From positions 723,223 to 787,222 of the forward strand of contig JAAOMT010000128.1 in assembly GCA_016748015.1 (NCBI GenBank): a stretch of 64,000 bases of DNA, read 5' to 3'. A program made the position numbers and the translations under genes. The notes under the pieces were generated by a model, which was given only the letters and a program-made list of their open reading frames with translations, ran no database searches and was not told the DNA's origin. Positions 12,652-27,000 of the stretch are shown piece after piece. The number at the start of each line of letters is the position of its first letter. The first letter of the stretch is position 1. Origin of the DNA: Geosiphon pyriformis (Eukaryota; Glomeromycota; Glomeromycetes; Archaeosporales; Geosiphonaceae).

Positions 12652-15587
12652 ATGGCAGATAAGAAAATCAAAAAAATCATTACCAATAGTTCGCACTCAA
12701 ATAATACTCAACAGCCAGAACGAACATTATCTCGAGGAAAATCTGTAGTTGGCCCGAGACCCTTACCTTCGACTACCACCCCTCCTAATAACTCTGTGTC
12801 CAATAATAACAATCCTGAAATAAATAGCAATGGTTACAACCATAGCAATAACATAACGACCTTATCACCACAGAAAACGAAAACCACACCCGGCCTACCC
12901 TTCGTAACCTTACTTACCCACGATGACCCTGCCCAATCCAGAAGTCCGACAACAGCTTCGGCACCATTTCCCGCTTTAGTATCGCCGAAACCCCATAAAC
13001 CGTTAGCCACCGCACACAATGATATCTCGCGAGCTTTGGAAACGCAAGAGACTGATATTGACATGCGATCGGGTCGGGAAAGTTGGTTTCCCGGAGATGA
13101 AAGAAATATGTCAGTTTTAGGTCATCCCCAGATACAGCCAAATCCACATCAGACTTCAAATAATTACCAGAATAATAATCAAAATGAAATCCTTTCTTAT
13201 CCACAACAACAACCTCCAAAAATATCAGGCGGTCCACTATCGCCTCCATCCCCACCACAACAGTATTATGATCAGCAGCAACAAATTGTATACTCAAACC
13301 AACCAAAATCAGGCGATTTATCAAGTATTGATGAGAATGGATCAAATGAAAATCAGCCACCGAATTTCATCTCGAATTTTCCGACACGATATAAGACAAC
13401 AGCCCCGGTAATTCAACAAGAATATCCATATTCGCCGCCATCATCATTCGAACTTGCGACACGAAATTTGAGTGAAGGCCACCAAGCTCCTTTGCCCGGA
13501 GCATATCCACATGTTGGTCCGAATTCTAGCCCTCAATACCATCAACCTGGTATTTTTCATTGCTTCACTTTCTTTCTTTGTTCGTAACTATTATTTAATT
13601 GATTTAGCTAAAAATAACATCTTTTTCTTATAGGTCGGTTATCAGAAGAATTAGCGCGAAAACTACCAACAAAAGCTCCTGAATCACAACGAGGACATTC
13701 AAGCGCACCAACTTCGCCTACTAAATCTACCCCACCAACCTTGAATATTCAACAAGCCCCTTATAATCAGAATGGTCCAACATTAGCACATTCCCAATCC
13801 TGGAGCAATAGTACTCCGATTCAGCAATCAGGTCATCATTATCCAACCCTATCACTAATCACTGATCCACAAATGCTTAATGGACATCATTTTGGGCAAG
13901 GCCCCGTAATGCGACAAAACGGTGCTTATGCCTCACAACACGATCAACACTTATGGATTTCAGATCAAAATGGAAGCTCGTACGAACAACAAAATTATCA
14001 AAATGGTCTTCGAAGTTCTGTTGTTAGTGTCCCACAGCGTGCACCTTCACCATCTTATTTCCCTCGTAATCCATCTCCTTTGGGTATTGCACGTCAGCCT
14101 TCTCCATCTAACCCTCAGATAGGACCAGATGGAACACCGCTAGTAACTTTATCCGGAGGTCGGCAAAGCGTATATGGTCGAACCTCACCGAACCCCGATT
14201 ATCGCATGTCCGTTCAATCGGCACCAAGATCTCCGAATACTAGGGCTCTTCGATTACTTATTGATGACAAAAATGCGAAACGAATGACATTTACCTCATT
14301 TACACTTGCCACTGACGAAAATGCTCTCCAAAGGTACCGCGAAGCTGCCACAAAAGCAGCCGATCCAACTGTCCAAGTGGATTATGCCAAATTTCTGATT
14401 GGCATGTCTAATTTCTACGTTACCGAAAATCCGACTAGCCCTAATCCAGATTCGAATAAAAATGATACATACACAAAGTTGGTCAATGAATCAGTTTATT
14501 GGATAGATAAATTGGCGAAAAACAATCACCCGGAAGCAATGTATATCAAAGGGACTTGGCATGAGTATGGAAATTTTACAAAAGAAGTGAATATGGAAAA
14601 AGCGTTAAAATATTATCAGTCAGCCTCGAAACAGGATCATGCAAAAGCGAACACCAAAGTAGGCGAACATTATGAAAGACAGAGAAATTTTGGTCGTACT
14701 ATATCATTTTTTCAAAAGGCAGCTTCTTTAGGAGACGTGACAGCACTCTATGTGAGTATTCATGATTTCTCCTTACTGAAGAATATATTTATAATGAAAT
14801 CTGCTTTATTTTCTTTTATTAGCGACTTGCATTAATATACATGCTAGGCGAAATGAAACAAGAAGTCAACTATAAACAAGCCTTGATTTACCTAAAACAA
14901 GCGGCCAACAAAGCTAACGAAGATTGTCCGGAAGGTGCATTTGTATACGGAATGATTCTCGCCAAAGAATACGAACAAGCACATGTTCCTGATGAACTAG
15001 TAGTCCCTGATCAACACGAAGCTAAAGAGTTGATTCAAAAGGCAGCGAATCTAGGGTACGTCTCTGCCTTATACAAAATGGGCCATTGTCATGAGTACGG
15101 GGTGCTTGAGTGTCCATTCGATCCAGTACTATCTGTTTCATATTATAAACGAGCGGCGGATAAAGGTCAAGCAGACGCGCATATGGCCCTGAGTAAATGG
15201 TATTTATGTGGTGCCGAAGGATTCTTTGATCAGAATGAAGCTCTGGCATATGACCATGCTGAGAAAGCGGCTAAGCAGGGGTTGCCCGCTGCTGAATTTG
15301 CTATGGGATATTTCCATGAAGTAGGAATTAACACGCAAGTTAATTTACAGATTGCAAAAGTATGGTATACTAAGGTGAGGAGACGAAGATTTCGATTTTC
15401 ATTTTTATTTATAGCTCTCACGAATACTTATTGGTTATTTCAGGCTGCGGCTCATGGAAATCAAGATGCAAAAGAAAGACTGGAGCGTGGAGATACGATA
15501 ACACGCCTAGAACACGAAAACACGGTACAAAAGGAACTAAAGAAACAACGAAAACCCGATAAGGATAAAGACTGTATTATTCAATAA
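12652..15587 (+). CDS. SKT5/CHS4-like chitin synthase activator with Sel1 repeats and CaaX end
   Basis: Likely activator and localiser of a class IV chitin synthase (Chs3-type) at the plasma membrane. Four exons (12652-13549, 13634-14751, 14823-15374, 15444-15587) join in frame to 903 residues. The first half is low-complexity and rich in Pro, Gln, Asn and Ser. From about residue 545 to 870 there is a chain of Sel1-type repeats, e.g. NHPEAMYIKGTWHEYG, GYVSALYKMGHCHEYG and GQADAHMALSKWYLCGAEG. A basic charged tail ends in CIIQ immediately before the TAA, a CaaX prenylation signal as known in yeast Chs4/Skt5. Domain order, size and CaaX end all fit the Skt5 family. Several Sel1 proteins exist in fungi, so the exact paralogue is not certain. 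It faces TLG1 tail to tail. Confidence 0.88.
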
Positions 15588-16139
15588 TAATTTCCTGATA
15601 ACCTTATTGAAAGAACATTATTTTATCGCCTCTCTTACTTCATATCAAAAGTCTATTAGTCATAAACTTGATTTTCCTATGAAGCTGTGGGTTTCTTTAG
15701 GTCTTTAAGGGAATTTTGACGGCGATTACAAAAATATTAAATTAAATACATTCAACCTTTGAAACACCTTTGTAATATATTAATTCTAAAATAATAAATT
15801 TGGAAATCTCATGTAATTTTATGCTTGCCAAGTATTTCAAGCTTACCTGCCATATTGAAAAGTTTTCGCAAATTTCTAGTTACAGTTGACTGCCGTGAGG
15901 GAATAATTGGAGCAGGAGGGCATGTAAGCAGTTGAAATCTTCCACTTACTTTTTCTTTTGCATTCAAAAGACTTGATCTACCAAGGGGAGTATTAATCTA
16001 CGACTGGTGTATACAAACACACACCATGAATTGTTTGATAAATATTGTTTTTCGCCGAAAATTTTCCAAATTTGATAACTTCAAAAGCTAAATAGGAATC
16101 TACAAAAATTAAGATAGTCGTAAGTGACTGATTTTAGCA
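15588..16139. other. Convergent 3' spacer between SKT5-like gene and TLG1
   Basis: About 550 bp of AT-rich sequence shared by two convergent genes, so it holds both 3' UTRs. No further gene or repeat was seen. Confidence 0.6.
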
Positions 16140-17437
16140 TCATATAGCAACAACCAAAATTAACAGGATAAATAAGATAGCGATCAGGATTGTAATCCAA
16201 CAAGTGGATTTAGACTCTAGAATTGGAGGAATAAATGAATATTAGAAAAAAGAATTGCTTTAAGATAGAAGTTGAAAATAGGGGAATTAGTAACCTTCAT
16301 TTTTTTTGATGATATATGCAACTTTGCGCATTGCCTTGTTCAATCGGCTTTGAGTATCATCTACATGGTGACCAAAGTCCTCCAGTAACCTGTGTAGTAT
16401 CACGTCAGTAACTTTTTGTTTAGAATCCATGGAAAAAAAGCCAAGAGTGGGAGTCGAAATAAATGATTATACGAACACATTTTGGTTGTCTATTTCATTC
16501 CCAATTGTGGTGGCAATACCATGAATATTCCGAGCAGTCCCATATAGAGATTCTAGTTGACCATCTTGCTCTTCGATTAGAATCTGATGATATGTCGGTA
16601 ATATATTAATCATAAATAATCGATCTTTCTTGATGTTACTTTCCAATATGATAATATACAAACGGCCTGTTGATGTGACTCGTTTTCAATAAACCTTTGA
16701 TTATCCATCTCGATTTCTTCAAAATGTTCTCGTGATTTATAATCATTTAAGGCAGAAATGGTTCGCACGCCTTGAAATAATTCCTGCGAATTAAAAAGCT
16801 ATTAGCAGGCCAAAAAATGGGCCAAAATTTTGTCCCAATTTGAACAAAATAGAAAGGTACCTGCCGATCGTTTTTTTGAGGAGCCGAAATTGTTATTTGT
16901 ATTTCCTAAATAATGATTCAAGAGAGAAGCAATTCTGAAATGGTATCTCAAGAATATATGCGTCTTAAAACTTGCACAAACCTTTAATTGTTGCCTTATC
17001 CCATCAACAAAACTTTGACGCGAATTCAAGTCTTCTCTCGTTAAAAGGAACTTTGAAGGATTAAGCTGTACGACTTGTAATTAATTTCAACGAAATCAAG
17101 GAATGTTTAAGAAATAGATATTAAATGAACTTTTGGCTATAAAATGGACAGATTGAGAAATTAGAAAGGATATTAATTGTTTCTTCCAAATCATCTAGAT
17201 CAGTTGTGATGCCCTGGGTAATCGCTCTCAAATCTTCTTCAGTCCTTTGGAGTTCTTCATTATACCGCGAAGATACGGTATTATAAATGCGTTTCCAACT
17301 TTGAAAAAGGTTACTTAAATTGGCCATATTTTCCTCGACATCTCTGAAATACAAAAGAAATATTAAATTTGAAGAAGAGAATGATCAAAATATAGACCTT
17401 ACTCTTTGACAACGAAAAAGGGATCTTCTGAACTCAT
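16140..17437 (-). CDS. TLG1: Syntaxin-6/Tlg1-type Qc SNARE
   Basis: SNARE for endosome-to-trans-Golgi fusion. The start exon reads MSSEDPFFVVKE, the syntaxin-6 N-terminus. The three-helix N-domain follows (NLSNLFQSWKRIYNTVSSRY, LDDLEETINIL). After a linker (NNNFGSSKKRSAG) comes the SNARE helix: LIEEQDGQLESLYGTARNIH, IGNEIDNQNV (its Gln is the likely zero-layer residue) and LLEDFGHHVDDTQSRLNKAM. Reading on would stop soon after KKNEGY. A splice from GAAG|GTTACT to TTCTAG|AG instead adds KSTCWITILIAILFILLILV, a C-terminal membrane anchor, with the stop at 16140; this is the preferred model. The gene has many small introns. Its promoter side abuts the large AT block. Confidence 0.9.
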
Positions 17438-18002
17438 TAGGGTGTCCTTAAAAGAAAGCTCAGCGTCAAATTAGTAGAGATTCACACAAAATTGTTCATA
17501 CATTTCAAGACATTTAGCCATTTGCACTTATTAACCCACGTGCCTTGTCCATTGACCATCTTTAATCTGATATTTATGAATTTAAATTTAAAAAATGTAA
17601 TAGACAATATTGAAGTTTTATTATTATTTAAAATAATATAGAACATTAATGTTAAATATATTAATAAAATAAAAATTGTAAATTATTTATTATTATTATT
17701 GGGCATTTACAAATGTAACTATTATAATACTTTTTATATGTAATCAGTTATCTAAACTAATTAAAGCCAACTATATATTATTTAATATATTATTAAAACC
17801 AACAGAATTAACAAATCTTAAAGTGACAAAATACTTGAACTTTTAACATCAAAAATTATGTAATTACTATTAAAAATTAAATTTTTTTTATATTTTATAT
17901 GTAATTTAATATTCAAAATTTAAATACTTTTTTTATAAATTACAATTAAATTGCAAATAAGATTTATAACATATAAATTAAAATTAATCTTTTAAACTTA
18001 TA

Positions 18003-18170
18003 TATAGTCACAACTAAAACAAAGAGTAAAAAAGATATAAATATTACTTTTTTTATAATAACTATTAAAATTTTAACAAAAAAAGTATTTTTTATTGTAA
18101 AAACAGCTAAATAAAATATCTTAAAGACATTATTACTTATAAAATAATTAAAAATCAAATATAACATAAA
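18003..18170 (+). mobile_element. Decayed LINE ORF1 5' end (copy E)
   Basis: The stretch beginning TATAGTCACAACTAAAAC aligns by eye with the ORF1 start of the better copies (ATGATCACAACCAAAAC at 61419 and the reverse complement at 35711). The AAAGAGTAAAAAAG block and the following codons match with G/C replaced by A/T. The initiator ATG is lost. How far the copy continues past about 18.17 kb cannot be told. Confidence 0.6.
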
Positions 18171-18780
18171 TTAATCAATTATATATTAAAAATTATTAGA
18201 TAATATAATATTAGAAATTTTAATAATAACTTAAAAAAAATATAAAAATCAGTAAAAAATTCAGAAATCTATATTATAAAAATTTATATATATATAATAA
18301 CAGCATTAAAAACAGAAAAATAAGAATTTTTTTATTTAATTTGTTTTAAATAACTTTAATAGTTAAAAATTTAATACTTAAAACAAATAAAATTTTTTAT
18401 TGATTATTTACTATTTAAATACATAAATTTATATTTATCTTATTAAAATTATTTACTGTTAATTAATACAAATAATATTTATACATAAAATTAATTTTTA
18501 AATTATTTATTAAAAAAACAAAAAACATTAAAATAAACTGATTATTATATTAAAAAAATTAAATACTAAATATTATTAATTGTTATTATTTGAATCTTTA
18601 TTTATTAAACAAAAAACTTAATTATTAAAATTTTTAAATTAAAAAAATTTTTAAATTACAATACTAATTAACAACATTAATTTATAGATTAATATATTAT
18701 ATAATTATTTATAATAGTGTTTTTTTAAAAAACTTGAAAATTTTTAATAACAGATTAATTAACAATTTAATTTTTTAATT

Positions 18781-18816
18781 TTATTACTATTATTATTATT
18801 ATTATTATTATTTTAT
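18781..18816. repeat. TTA/TAT trinucleotide run
   Basis: A nearly perfect (ATT)n microsatellite within the AT block. Confidence 0.8.
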
Positions 18817-19675
18817 AAATAGCCAAAAAAACCAAAAACTTAAAAAAATAACAATTATTTTTTTTGTTATTATTATATTAAATTTTTTTGGTATTCCAAA
18901 TAAGATTTTGAAAAAAATTTTAGCAATAATAATTAATTTTTTTTTTAATATAAATAACAATAATAATAAAATTTTTTTAAAATAAATCAAAATTAATTAT
19001 TAATTATATTATTAAAAATAACAAAACAAGACATATTTTTAAATATGTTTTTATTTAATCAATTTGTTAAATTACTTAATCTTAAAAATTAAGTTAATTA
19101 AATAAAAACTGAATAAATTTTTTTTTGTTTTTTAATGTTGTTTTTAATAATATTTAAAAAACAATTACCAATTGTTAAAGATTTGTTAAGTAAATAATTT
19201 CTATTTTAATATTTAATGTTTTTATTAAAATTAAAATAACTTATATTAAGAATGTATTTTAATTTTAACATGATTTTTTTAATTTGCATTTAACCACCAA
19301 AAATAATATTAAACTTTTTTGTATAAAGTTTATATTTTAAACTTCTTTAAATATTGTTATATAAATTAAGTTTAATAATTTACTTTTTTTTATTTTAAAA
19401 ATTATAAAGTTTTTTGTAGTTTTTTTTGAATTTTTTTTTTAACTATTGTTTTTTATAATGTCTTTTTTATTATTGTTTTTAATAATATTAAAATTGTTTT
19501 TTTTAAATTAATGTTTACTAATTTGTAATTTTATATTATTTTTATTTTAAGTTTTTTTATTATTAAAATTATTTTTACTTTTTAGTTTTTTTTTATTTTT
19601 TTATTTTTATAAATACAGTTTAACTACTATTTAATATATAGAAACAAAACAAGTAAATCAAACTAAATATGGCTT

Positions 19676-21440
19676 ATGCACTTTCTACATATGATTAGTC
19701 ATTTAAACCAATTAAAACAATACTATACACTTATAAAAATCTTTGTACTATTGTCTAATCCAGAAAAAAACAAACAAGGTCTATATAAATCAAAACTAAT
19801 AGCAAAAGATTTAATAATACCTAACAAACAAACCACTTTTTTAGACAAAAAATTGGACAAACCACATGACAAATTAAACACCACATTTATATAACTAACT
19901 AGGCCACTCTTTTTCATATTTACTCTAAACTTAGATTTTAATAATTATAATCTACTATAATACTTATTAGCCAAATGACAAACAAAATTAATTACTATTA
20001 ACACTGTTTTTTTTTTATCTTTAAAAACAGATACTGTTTCCTTAACCCATTTCTTAAGAACAAAGTCTTAATACAATACTATATATACACCAACATTTAA
20101 AACATCCAAAGAAAAAGTGTACAATACTAAAAATAATAATAAAAAACAATCTTCTGCCAAGAACTTTCACAGTTCAACATAATCAGAAAGAATATTAGAG
20201 TATATAAGAACATCTTTAAAGCAAGTAAAAGCATAATCAGGCAGCTCAATATCATCACACATCAAGCACAAAATGTCCAAATAATTCTTATTATATAGTC
20301 TTTTATAAACAGCAATTAACAATTTTCTGTGGATGGTTTTTATCAAATATGTAAACAAAACAGCTAATTTCTTACTGGTAAATTCAATCAACATGTAAAA
20401 ATCTGAATGCCAAACTAAAGCAGTATAATTCTAATTAATATACTAAATAAACAAATTATTTAAAATATCTGCACCAAAATCTGCTTTCTATAGAGCTTAA
20501 TAAACAGTTTAATAAATATTATAAACAAAATAGTGTGTATTATCTAAAACTACTTGACTATTTACTATAAAAATTTTTTTATAAACTCCAATAAAAAGAG
20601 CCAAATATAATTACACCACAACACAAATAAAAGCATTTATCTGATCATTATTAATGTTTTTCAAATAATTTTTTACTTTTACTTACTTTACAGAAATATT
20701 CTTTAACCTAATCAAATTAGTCACATAATATTTTTTTACTTAACACTTATTCTGAAAATCAGATTAACAAAATTTACATTCCAACAAATACACATCCAAA
20801 GCTGCTTGGCTATCTATATGCAAAACTACTAAGCAAGATGAAAAAACACATTTTAAGACCAAAGCAATTACATACAATTCTATTAATATTAAAGACAATA
20901 AACTATACACTCTAATATTTACACTTATCCTAATATCAAAAAAATAAGCTGCTGTTTACTTGTTACTTCCACTATATCCAGATTTTTTAATAAACTATTA
21001 ATATAAACATTAATCACTTCAGCTTATATTTCATACAAATATTTACAAACACCTAAAAACTTATTTAAGCAAAAAAAATTTAAACAGTTCTTAATAACAG
21101 CATTTTTATTAAACACTACAGAAAGATTGCTCATATATACCAAAGTTTTCTTAAATTATAGAGATATTAGACCTCTTAAACTTAATTTTTTTTAATACCA
21201 AAAAGTTTTTCAATCTATAACTTAATTATGTTTGTTTAGTAAACTATCTCCAAAGACAAAATTAAAATATTTTAAGGAATATATCACATTAAAATAATAA
21301 GTATTTTCCAATATTCTGGACATTAGAAAGTGGCCAGATTTATAAAACACATTAGGCAAATTATTAGCCAAAAAAATTTTGGTATCCAAAAAAATTTTCA
21401 TAATATTTGCCAAAAAATTATTCTTTAGATCAACTTTCAA
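19676..21440 (-). mobile_element. Decayed LINE ORF2 C-terminal half (RNase H region to 3' end)
   Basis: Three minus-strand frames lie in ORF2 order. 21222-21440 contains FLANNLPNVFYKSGHFLMSR and SLKYFNFVFGDSLLNK. 20167-20394 contains a cysteine-bearing segment with LDILCLMCDDIELPDYAFTC. 19723-19917 ends in CLFFSGLDNSTKIFISV and a stop. They resemble, from memory, the C-terminal part of a jockey-like reverse transcriptase/RNase H polyprotein abundant in Rhizophagus-type genomes. Between them the frame is broken. Directly after the stop lies a conserved 3' motif (19672-19712) shared with copies A and C. The RT domain itself was not found. Confidence 0.65.
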
Positions 21441-23020
21441 CTTAACTGAATATTATAAAAAATTCAAAAATGCCTATTCTAAAACTTACAAATCTAAAAC
21501 ACAGTGTTTAAACAATTAACCAAGAATTCCAATAGTATTAGAAAATCTAATTACTGAAGTTATTTTTGTTTCAGCTTATGTTTAATCTTAAAAAATTTGT
21601 TTGTTTTATTTTGTAATATAATTGTAATATCTTTAGTATATTTTGTATCTATAACTTTTCTTCTAATAATGATTTTTTTGCTTGTTAATAATAATTGTAA
21701 AGTAATTTGTATTATTGCTTTTAGTAGAATTTTAAAAACAATTTTAAAATTAATTTTAGTTAAAGATTTTGGTTAAAAGATTAAAGTATTTTTTTCTGAA
21801 TATTATAAGTCATATTTAACATCAATATTATAAGCTTTTTCTGGCTTAATTTTTTAACTATTGTTATTAAAGTATTTCAATTACAATATTAATTAATGTT
21901 TAATTAAGTAGATTAGTATTGTTAACAGTTTTTTTTGATTCAGGTTTTCCAAATTTGATTTTGTATTTATTATTTTCAATAGATAATAATATGTTAAAAG
22001 CACAATATTTTAAACACTATTAGTTATTACATAACATGAAATATTTTTTACATAATTAAATGTTCATTTGTTTTAATCATTAAATTTGAATTTTTTTGAA
22101 AAGATAGATGTAACTAGCAATTTAATGATACTTTTTTATTTTATTTTCATAGTTGTATTTAGTAATTTCAAAAATATACTCAATATATTCAGCTTCTTTT
22201 ATTTAGTAAATATTTTTTTGGGTGGCTCTATTAATTAAAACTATAATGAGATCATAAATTATTTTAGCATTATGTAAATAATAACAAAGTTTATTAAAAG
22301 TACTGTTGTATATTGTGTTAAAAAATGTTTTTTTTCTGACTTTTTTAGAAATTGATAAAACATATTAACAAATTTAATTGCATACTCTTTCTCTTATTGC
22401 AATATTAATTTAGTTGTATTCTTTAAGCAGTAATTTTCTACATGTAAAATAATATGTGTTGTTCTATTTTCTATTTTATTTTAGGCTGCCAAATTATTTT
22501 TAGTAACAGATTTTACAGTAATAACAGATATAAGTTTTATATTTCTTTTCAAGCAATATGTAAACTTTTATAAATAAAAGCTTTTTGTTATAATTTTTGT
22601 ATTTAAGTAGAATATAAAATAATTGCTTTTTTGGTTCTAGTTTTAAATATAAGACATATTAATTATTAACTGATTTAATTACAAAAATAGATTGTTAACT
22701 AGTCTTTTTAGTCCATAGTATTATTGATTATAATATGAATGTTTTGAATAACTGCTTTGTTTTTTCAGTCTAATTTAATATTAATTCAAGAATTATATAA
22801 GTCTTAGTAATTGGTTTTTTTTCTTTTTTAAATTTAAACACTATGACTTTTTAAGATTGTTTGTTAAAAGTATTACAAATAGCAGCTACTCAAGTATATT
22901 ATTCTTGATATAAAATCCTTGATTTTTAAGTTTCTTAATTTAAATTTGCATTGGCTTTGAGAAGTTAATTATTTCTAATTAGAGCTTGGTATTGAGATGT
23001 ATTTATGACTAAAATCTTGA

Positions 23021-24033
23021 TTAAAATAGTAATTTTATTAATTGTAAAGAGAAATTGTTAATTTTTCTAACTAAAATCTTTTTTATACTATCTGCTATAA
23101 TAATAATAGTCTGGACTAGTCTATTAATACTATGATTAAGTTGTTGTATTAATTGATAAGTAATAATACTTCTAGCAGATTTATTGTTTAAAATTAAATA
23201 AATTGGTTTTTTTTTTACTTCAGCTTTTATATATATTGTTGTAATTGTTTTTTGTTTTATAATAACTATATTGCTAAGCAAAAATGGTAATTTATTTGCT
23301 TCAAATTCGAATAGAAAAATATTAGAAAAATTGGTATTTTCAGCAATTCTGACTGGTAAAATTATGTAATTATTAAAAAAGATTTATCTTGGTACTGCAA
23401 TTTCATTTTCAAAAAGTGCAGTTTGTTAAAAATTTGATTCTTTTGATATTGTGAGATAATTAGATTAAGTGTAGTAATACATGGGCTTTTGTTCAGCTAA
23501 GTTTTAAAAAACCAATTAATTATTTAGGTTTATTTTGTTGTTATTAAAAAACTGATTTTATGATGTAAATTGGTTTTGTCAAACCAATTTTTTAGTAAGT
23601 ACTTAATATTATTAAGTGAATAATATAAAGCAGATAGCTCTAAAGAAAATTGTATTTTAAGATAAGATTAAGATACATTGTCTTAAAAAGAAAAGCTTTT
23701 CTTTTATATAACTTATTATAATATTAGTATATGAATTTTAACTTTTTTTTTGTTATGATTTTAACAAATTAAAAATATATTTTAATAAATTACAAGTTAT
23801 TTCTACAAATCATTAATTATTTTGTTAAACTATTAAAATATTTTACAAATTTTTAAATATTACAGAGTTTAGATTATTATATTTATATATTATATAAATC
23901 AAATTATTAATTGAATAGTAATATTTAATAATATGATTAAATAATAAGTAATAATTAAAATAATAAGTAATAATTAAAATAATAATAATATATGCTAATT
24001 AATACTAAAAATTATAAAGAGAATTTTATGTTA
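23021..24033 (-). mobile_element. Dead Ty3-type element fragment, minus orientation (protease plus LTR part)
   Basis: The frame 23021-23281 (-) reads VKKKPIYLILNNKSARSIIT and then ADSIKKILVRKINNF, a retropepsin-like region. The expected catalytic D-S/T-G is eroded to NNKS. About 23640-24033 is the reverse complement of the first part of the LTR seen at 62.69 kb: shared blocks include AAAAGCTTTTC, TACAAGTTATTTCT and GCTAATTAAT. The space between protease and LTR is too short for a full gag, so the copy is probably internally deleted. Confidence 0.6.
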
Positions 24034-27000
24034 TTTATTAACTAAATTTTACTGGTAACTATATCAAATAAATATGTTCTAAATAGTAGAATTGTAATTA
24101 TTTTATTAATTTAAATTATTTCCAAGTTTTTTGCATTATTTTTAGATAGTTAATAAGTAGAATAATAGTTTTTATAGAACTAAAATTTTGGTTTTTATAT
24201 TTAGTCTTTCTTAATTTTTTTTAGATTTCAGTAGTAATTAATCTGATAATTCAGAGTAAAAATAAGAAAATTTTTTGTACAATTCTTTTTTTTAATTTAA
24301 TTATATATGATTAATCTAATTTATTGTGTAATAAAATTATAAGATTATTTATATATTTAAAGTTTATAATTTTTTCTTTGATATTAATTTTTTTTTGGCT
24401 AAGTTAGATTGAAAAACTATTTGTACTATGATTTCAATTGGTATTTTAAATGCTATTTTTAGATTAATCATAATAAAAATAAAAGATTTTAATATTAATA
24501 TTTAATTTTTAGAGTATTAAAAATCAAATCTAGTATTGTTTAAATGTATTTATTCTAGTAAAATTCTTTGATTGTTATTAAAAAAACATTTAAAATTTAG
24601 TTTTTGTTAAAAGTATATAAATTGTTTGTTAGTGTTTTTAGTGTTTGTAAAATTTTGTTTTATGCTTTAGAATCTGAATAATTTCCAAGTTAAATTGCCT
24701 TTTTTAATAGTTTAAGCTAAAATTAACAATCAAAACATTATTGTAATTAATAAAAAATTAAATAATTCTTATATAAATAAGTATTAATCTGTATAAAATA
24801 TTGTTTTTGTTCTTCTTATATTGAACAAAATTTCTAATAATAATCTTGAAATTCTTATAAAAAGTTTAAAAAATTGTATTTAGCAACTTTTTTAATTATT
24901 TTTAAGAGTGTTTTCCAATTTTAACTTTTTTTGGCCATTTTATTTTGTATATTTGCTTTAGTAATTATTATAGATAAATTAGATATATGATGATAATATT
25001 TGGTGCTCAAAATTTGGGTTTTTAGAAAGCTTTTAAAGGTTTTCTTTTGGTTGACTTGTTTAGTGTATCAGTATTATCAGTCTCTAAAGATTTTTTTAAT
25101 TGATGTAAATTTATTTATAGAGTTTTTTAGTTATAAGGCACAAAAAAATGGTTTTGCAGTGTTGTAACTTTGTATATATAAGCTATTTTTTCTGAGCTAG
25201 TTGAACATAGTTACAGTGTTTTTTTGCCCTTTTGGTAAGCTAACAAAATAATATTAATATCCAATCTTAGAGGAAGCTTCTTTTTTTTACCAGGCTATTA
25301 CAAAGTCTATTTTTAAACAATTAATTTTTTTATATTGCTGTTCTACAAGAGAAAATAAAAAAAAATAAAAAAAAAATAAAAGAGGAGAAATTAGTATCAT
25401 TAATTGCCATAATTAAAAGTAATTGGTTCAAGTTATAATGATTCAAGATGGTTTTATATTAAGAACATCTGACTAAAAATAAAAGTAAGAACAAGATTAA
25501 TTCAACTAAAACATACAAATATAAGAATCATATAGATATGAATTTTGGGTTTTTAATATTTTTTTATTTTAGTAATATAAGATATAAGATGTAACAAAAG
25601 ATATATAGTAAATATAGGTAGAAAAAAGTTAATTCTTGTTTATTTGTCTGTCTTTTTATCTTCTATAACTACTCTTTTTTATACATTTCTTTTAGTTTTA
25701 TAAAACTGCTTTTGATTATTTTGTTATTGCTAATTATTGCTTGCTATTTTTGTTATTGCTTTATTTTTCTATATTATTACTAGTTATTCTAAGTTTAACT
25801 AGTTTTTTTGTGCTATATTATATTCTTGTATTTTGTATTATGTTATTCTGAGTTATTATACATTATTCTGTATTATTTCATGTTATTTTGTGTTATTTTA
25901 TGTTATTATATTTTGATCATGTTTTTTCATAACTTGAATTGGTTTTTTATTTAGGTAACAGTAGTTATTTTTTGAGAATTTACAGATATTTGAATAAGAA
26001 AAACTATAGGTTCTGGTTTTAATTTACTTAAAAATTTATTTATTTTTGGTATATTGTTTTCAGGTTTAAATTTAAATTCAGATTTAAATTTAGATTTAAA
26101 TTCTCAAATGGCTTGAAAGTTTGATTGTAAAGGTAGTAGATTTAAGAATTACAAAAAATATTTCTCTAAAATAAATTTTTTAAAGAGTTTTTCTTTGAAT
26201 AAAATATGAACATAATTAAGAATTTAAAAAATTGTTTTTATGATAAATAAAGATACAATTCTTAATATTATGTTTTAATTATCTGATAATAGATAATAAG
26301 ATAAGACTTTTGATAATATAATCTAAAGTTTTTTATATAATAAAATTAGTATTTGCTATTAATTTATATATTTTTAATAGAGTATTTATATTGAGATTTT
26401 TGGTTTTTGTTGTTTATTTTAGTTATTGTTTTTTCTTTTATTTTTGTTAAATGTAAATAAAAAACTTTGCCAAATGTATTTTTTAATTTTTTAGTATATT
26501 TGTATCAAAGTTATTAAAAATAATTGTGTATTAAGTAATATAATATGTTGAATTGATTTTTAATATAGGTTTTATTTTTGTTCTTAAAATTTTGGGCTTT
26601 GTTTAAATAGATATTGAATTTAATAATACACATAGTAGTTAAAAATTAATTTAGCTAAAAAACAATTATTAAGTAATCTCAATTTTTCTTAAAATATAAA
26701 TTTTAGCTAAAAAAATTAGAAGTTGTTGTTAGTTTTATTACTTTGATCTATTGATTTATGTAATTAATTATTGCTAGAATTTAAATAGCTTGGATAGATT
26801 AAAATTAAACTTTAAAGTAGATACTAAATATTACAAAAAAGTTTTCTTTAGAGATTGTACTATAATTAATTTCTTATACAGTCTTAGATTAAATAATAAT
26901 ACAAAAAATTATCAACTTTTAATATGATTATAAGTAGATTAGTCTTAATAAGTATTATTTTTAATTTATGTTAAATTCTCATTTAATAAATTATTATTAT

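Noticed and set aside
12834-13411. Minus and alternative-frame ORFs inside the SKT5-like first exon
   Set aside because: They are shadows of the low-complexity Gln/Pro/Asn coding sequence; the + frame splices cleanly into Sel1 repeats.
18808-18990. Minus ORF rich in Ile/Leu/Lys in the AT block
   Set aside because: It is a product of A/T-only codons around a trinucleotide run and resembles no protein.
24990-25040. TTTGGTGCTC resembling the leader/primer-binding region of the LTR element
   Set aside because: Only about ten bases match, and no LTR could be recognised next to it.
25690-25925. Degenerate TTATT/GTTATT-type tract as a possible satellite or CRISPR-like array
   Set aside because: The units vary in length and sequence and there are no regular spacers; it looks like AT-rich slippage.
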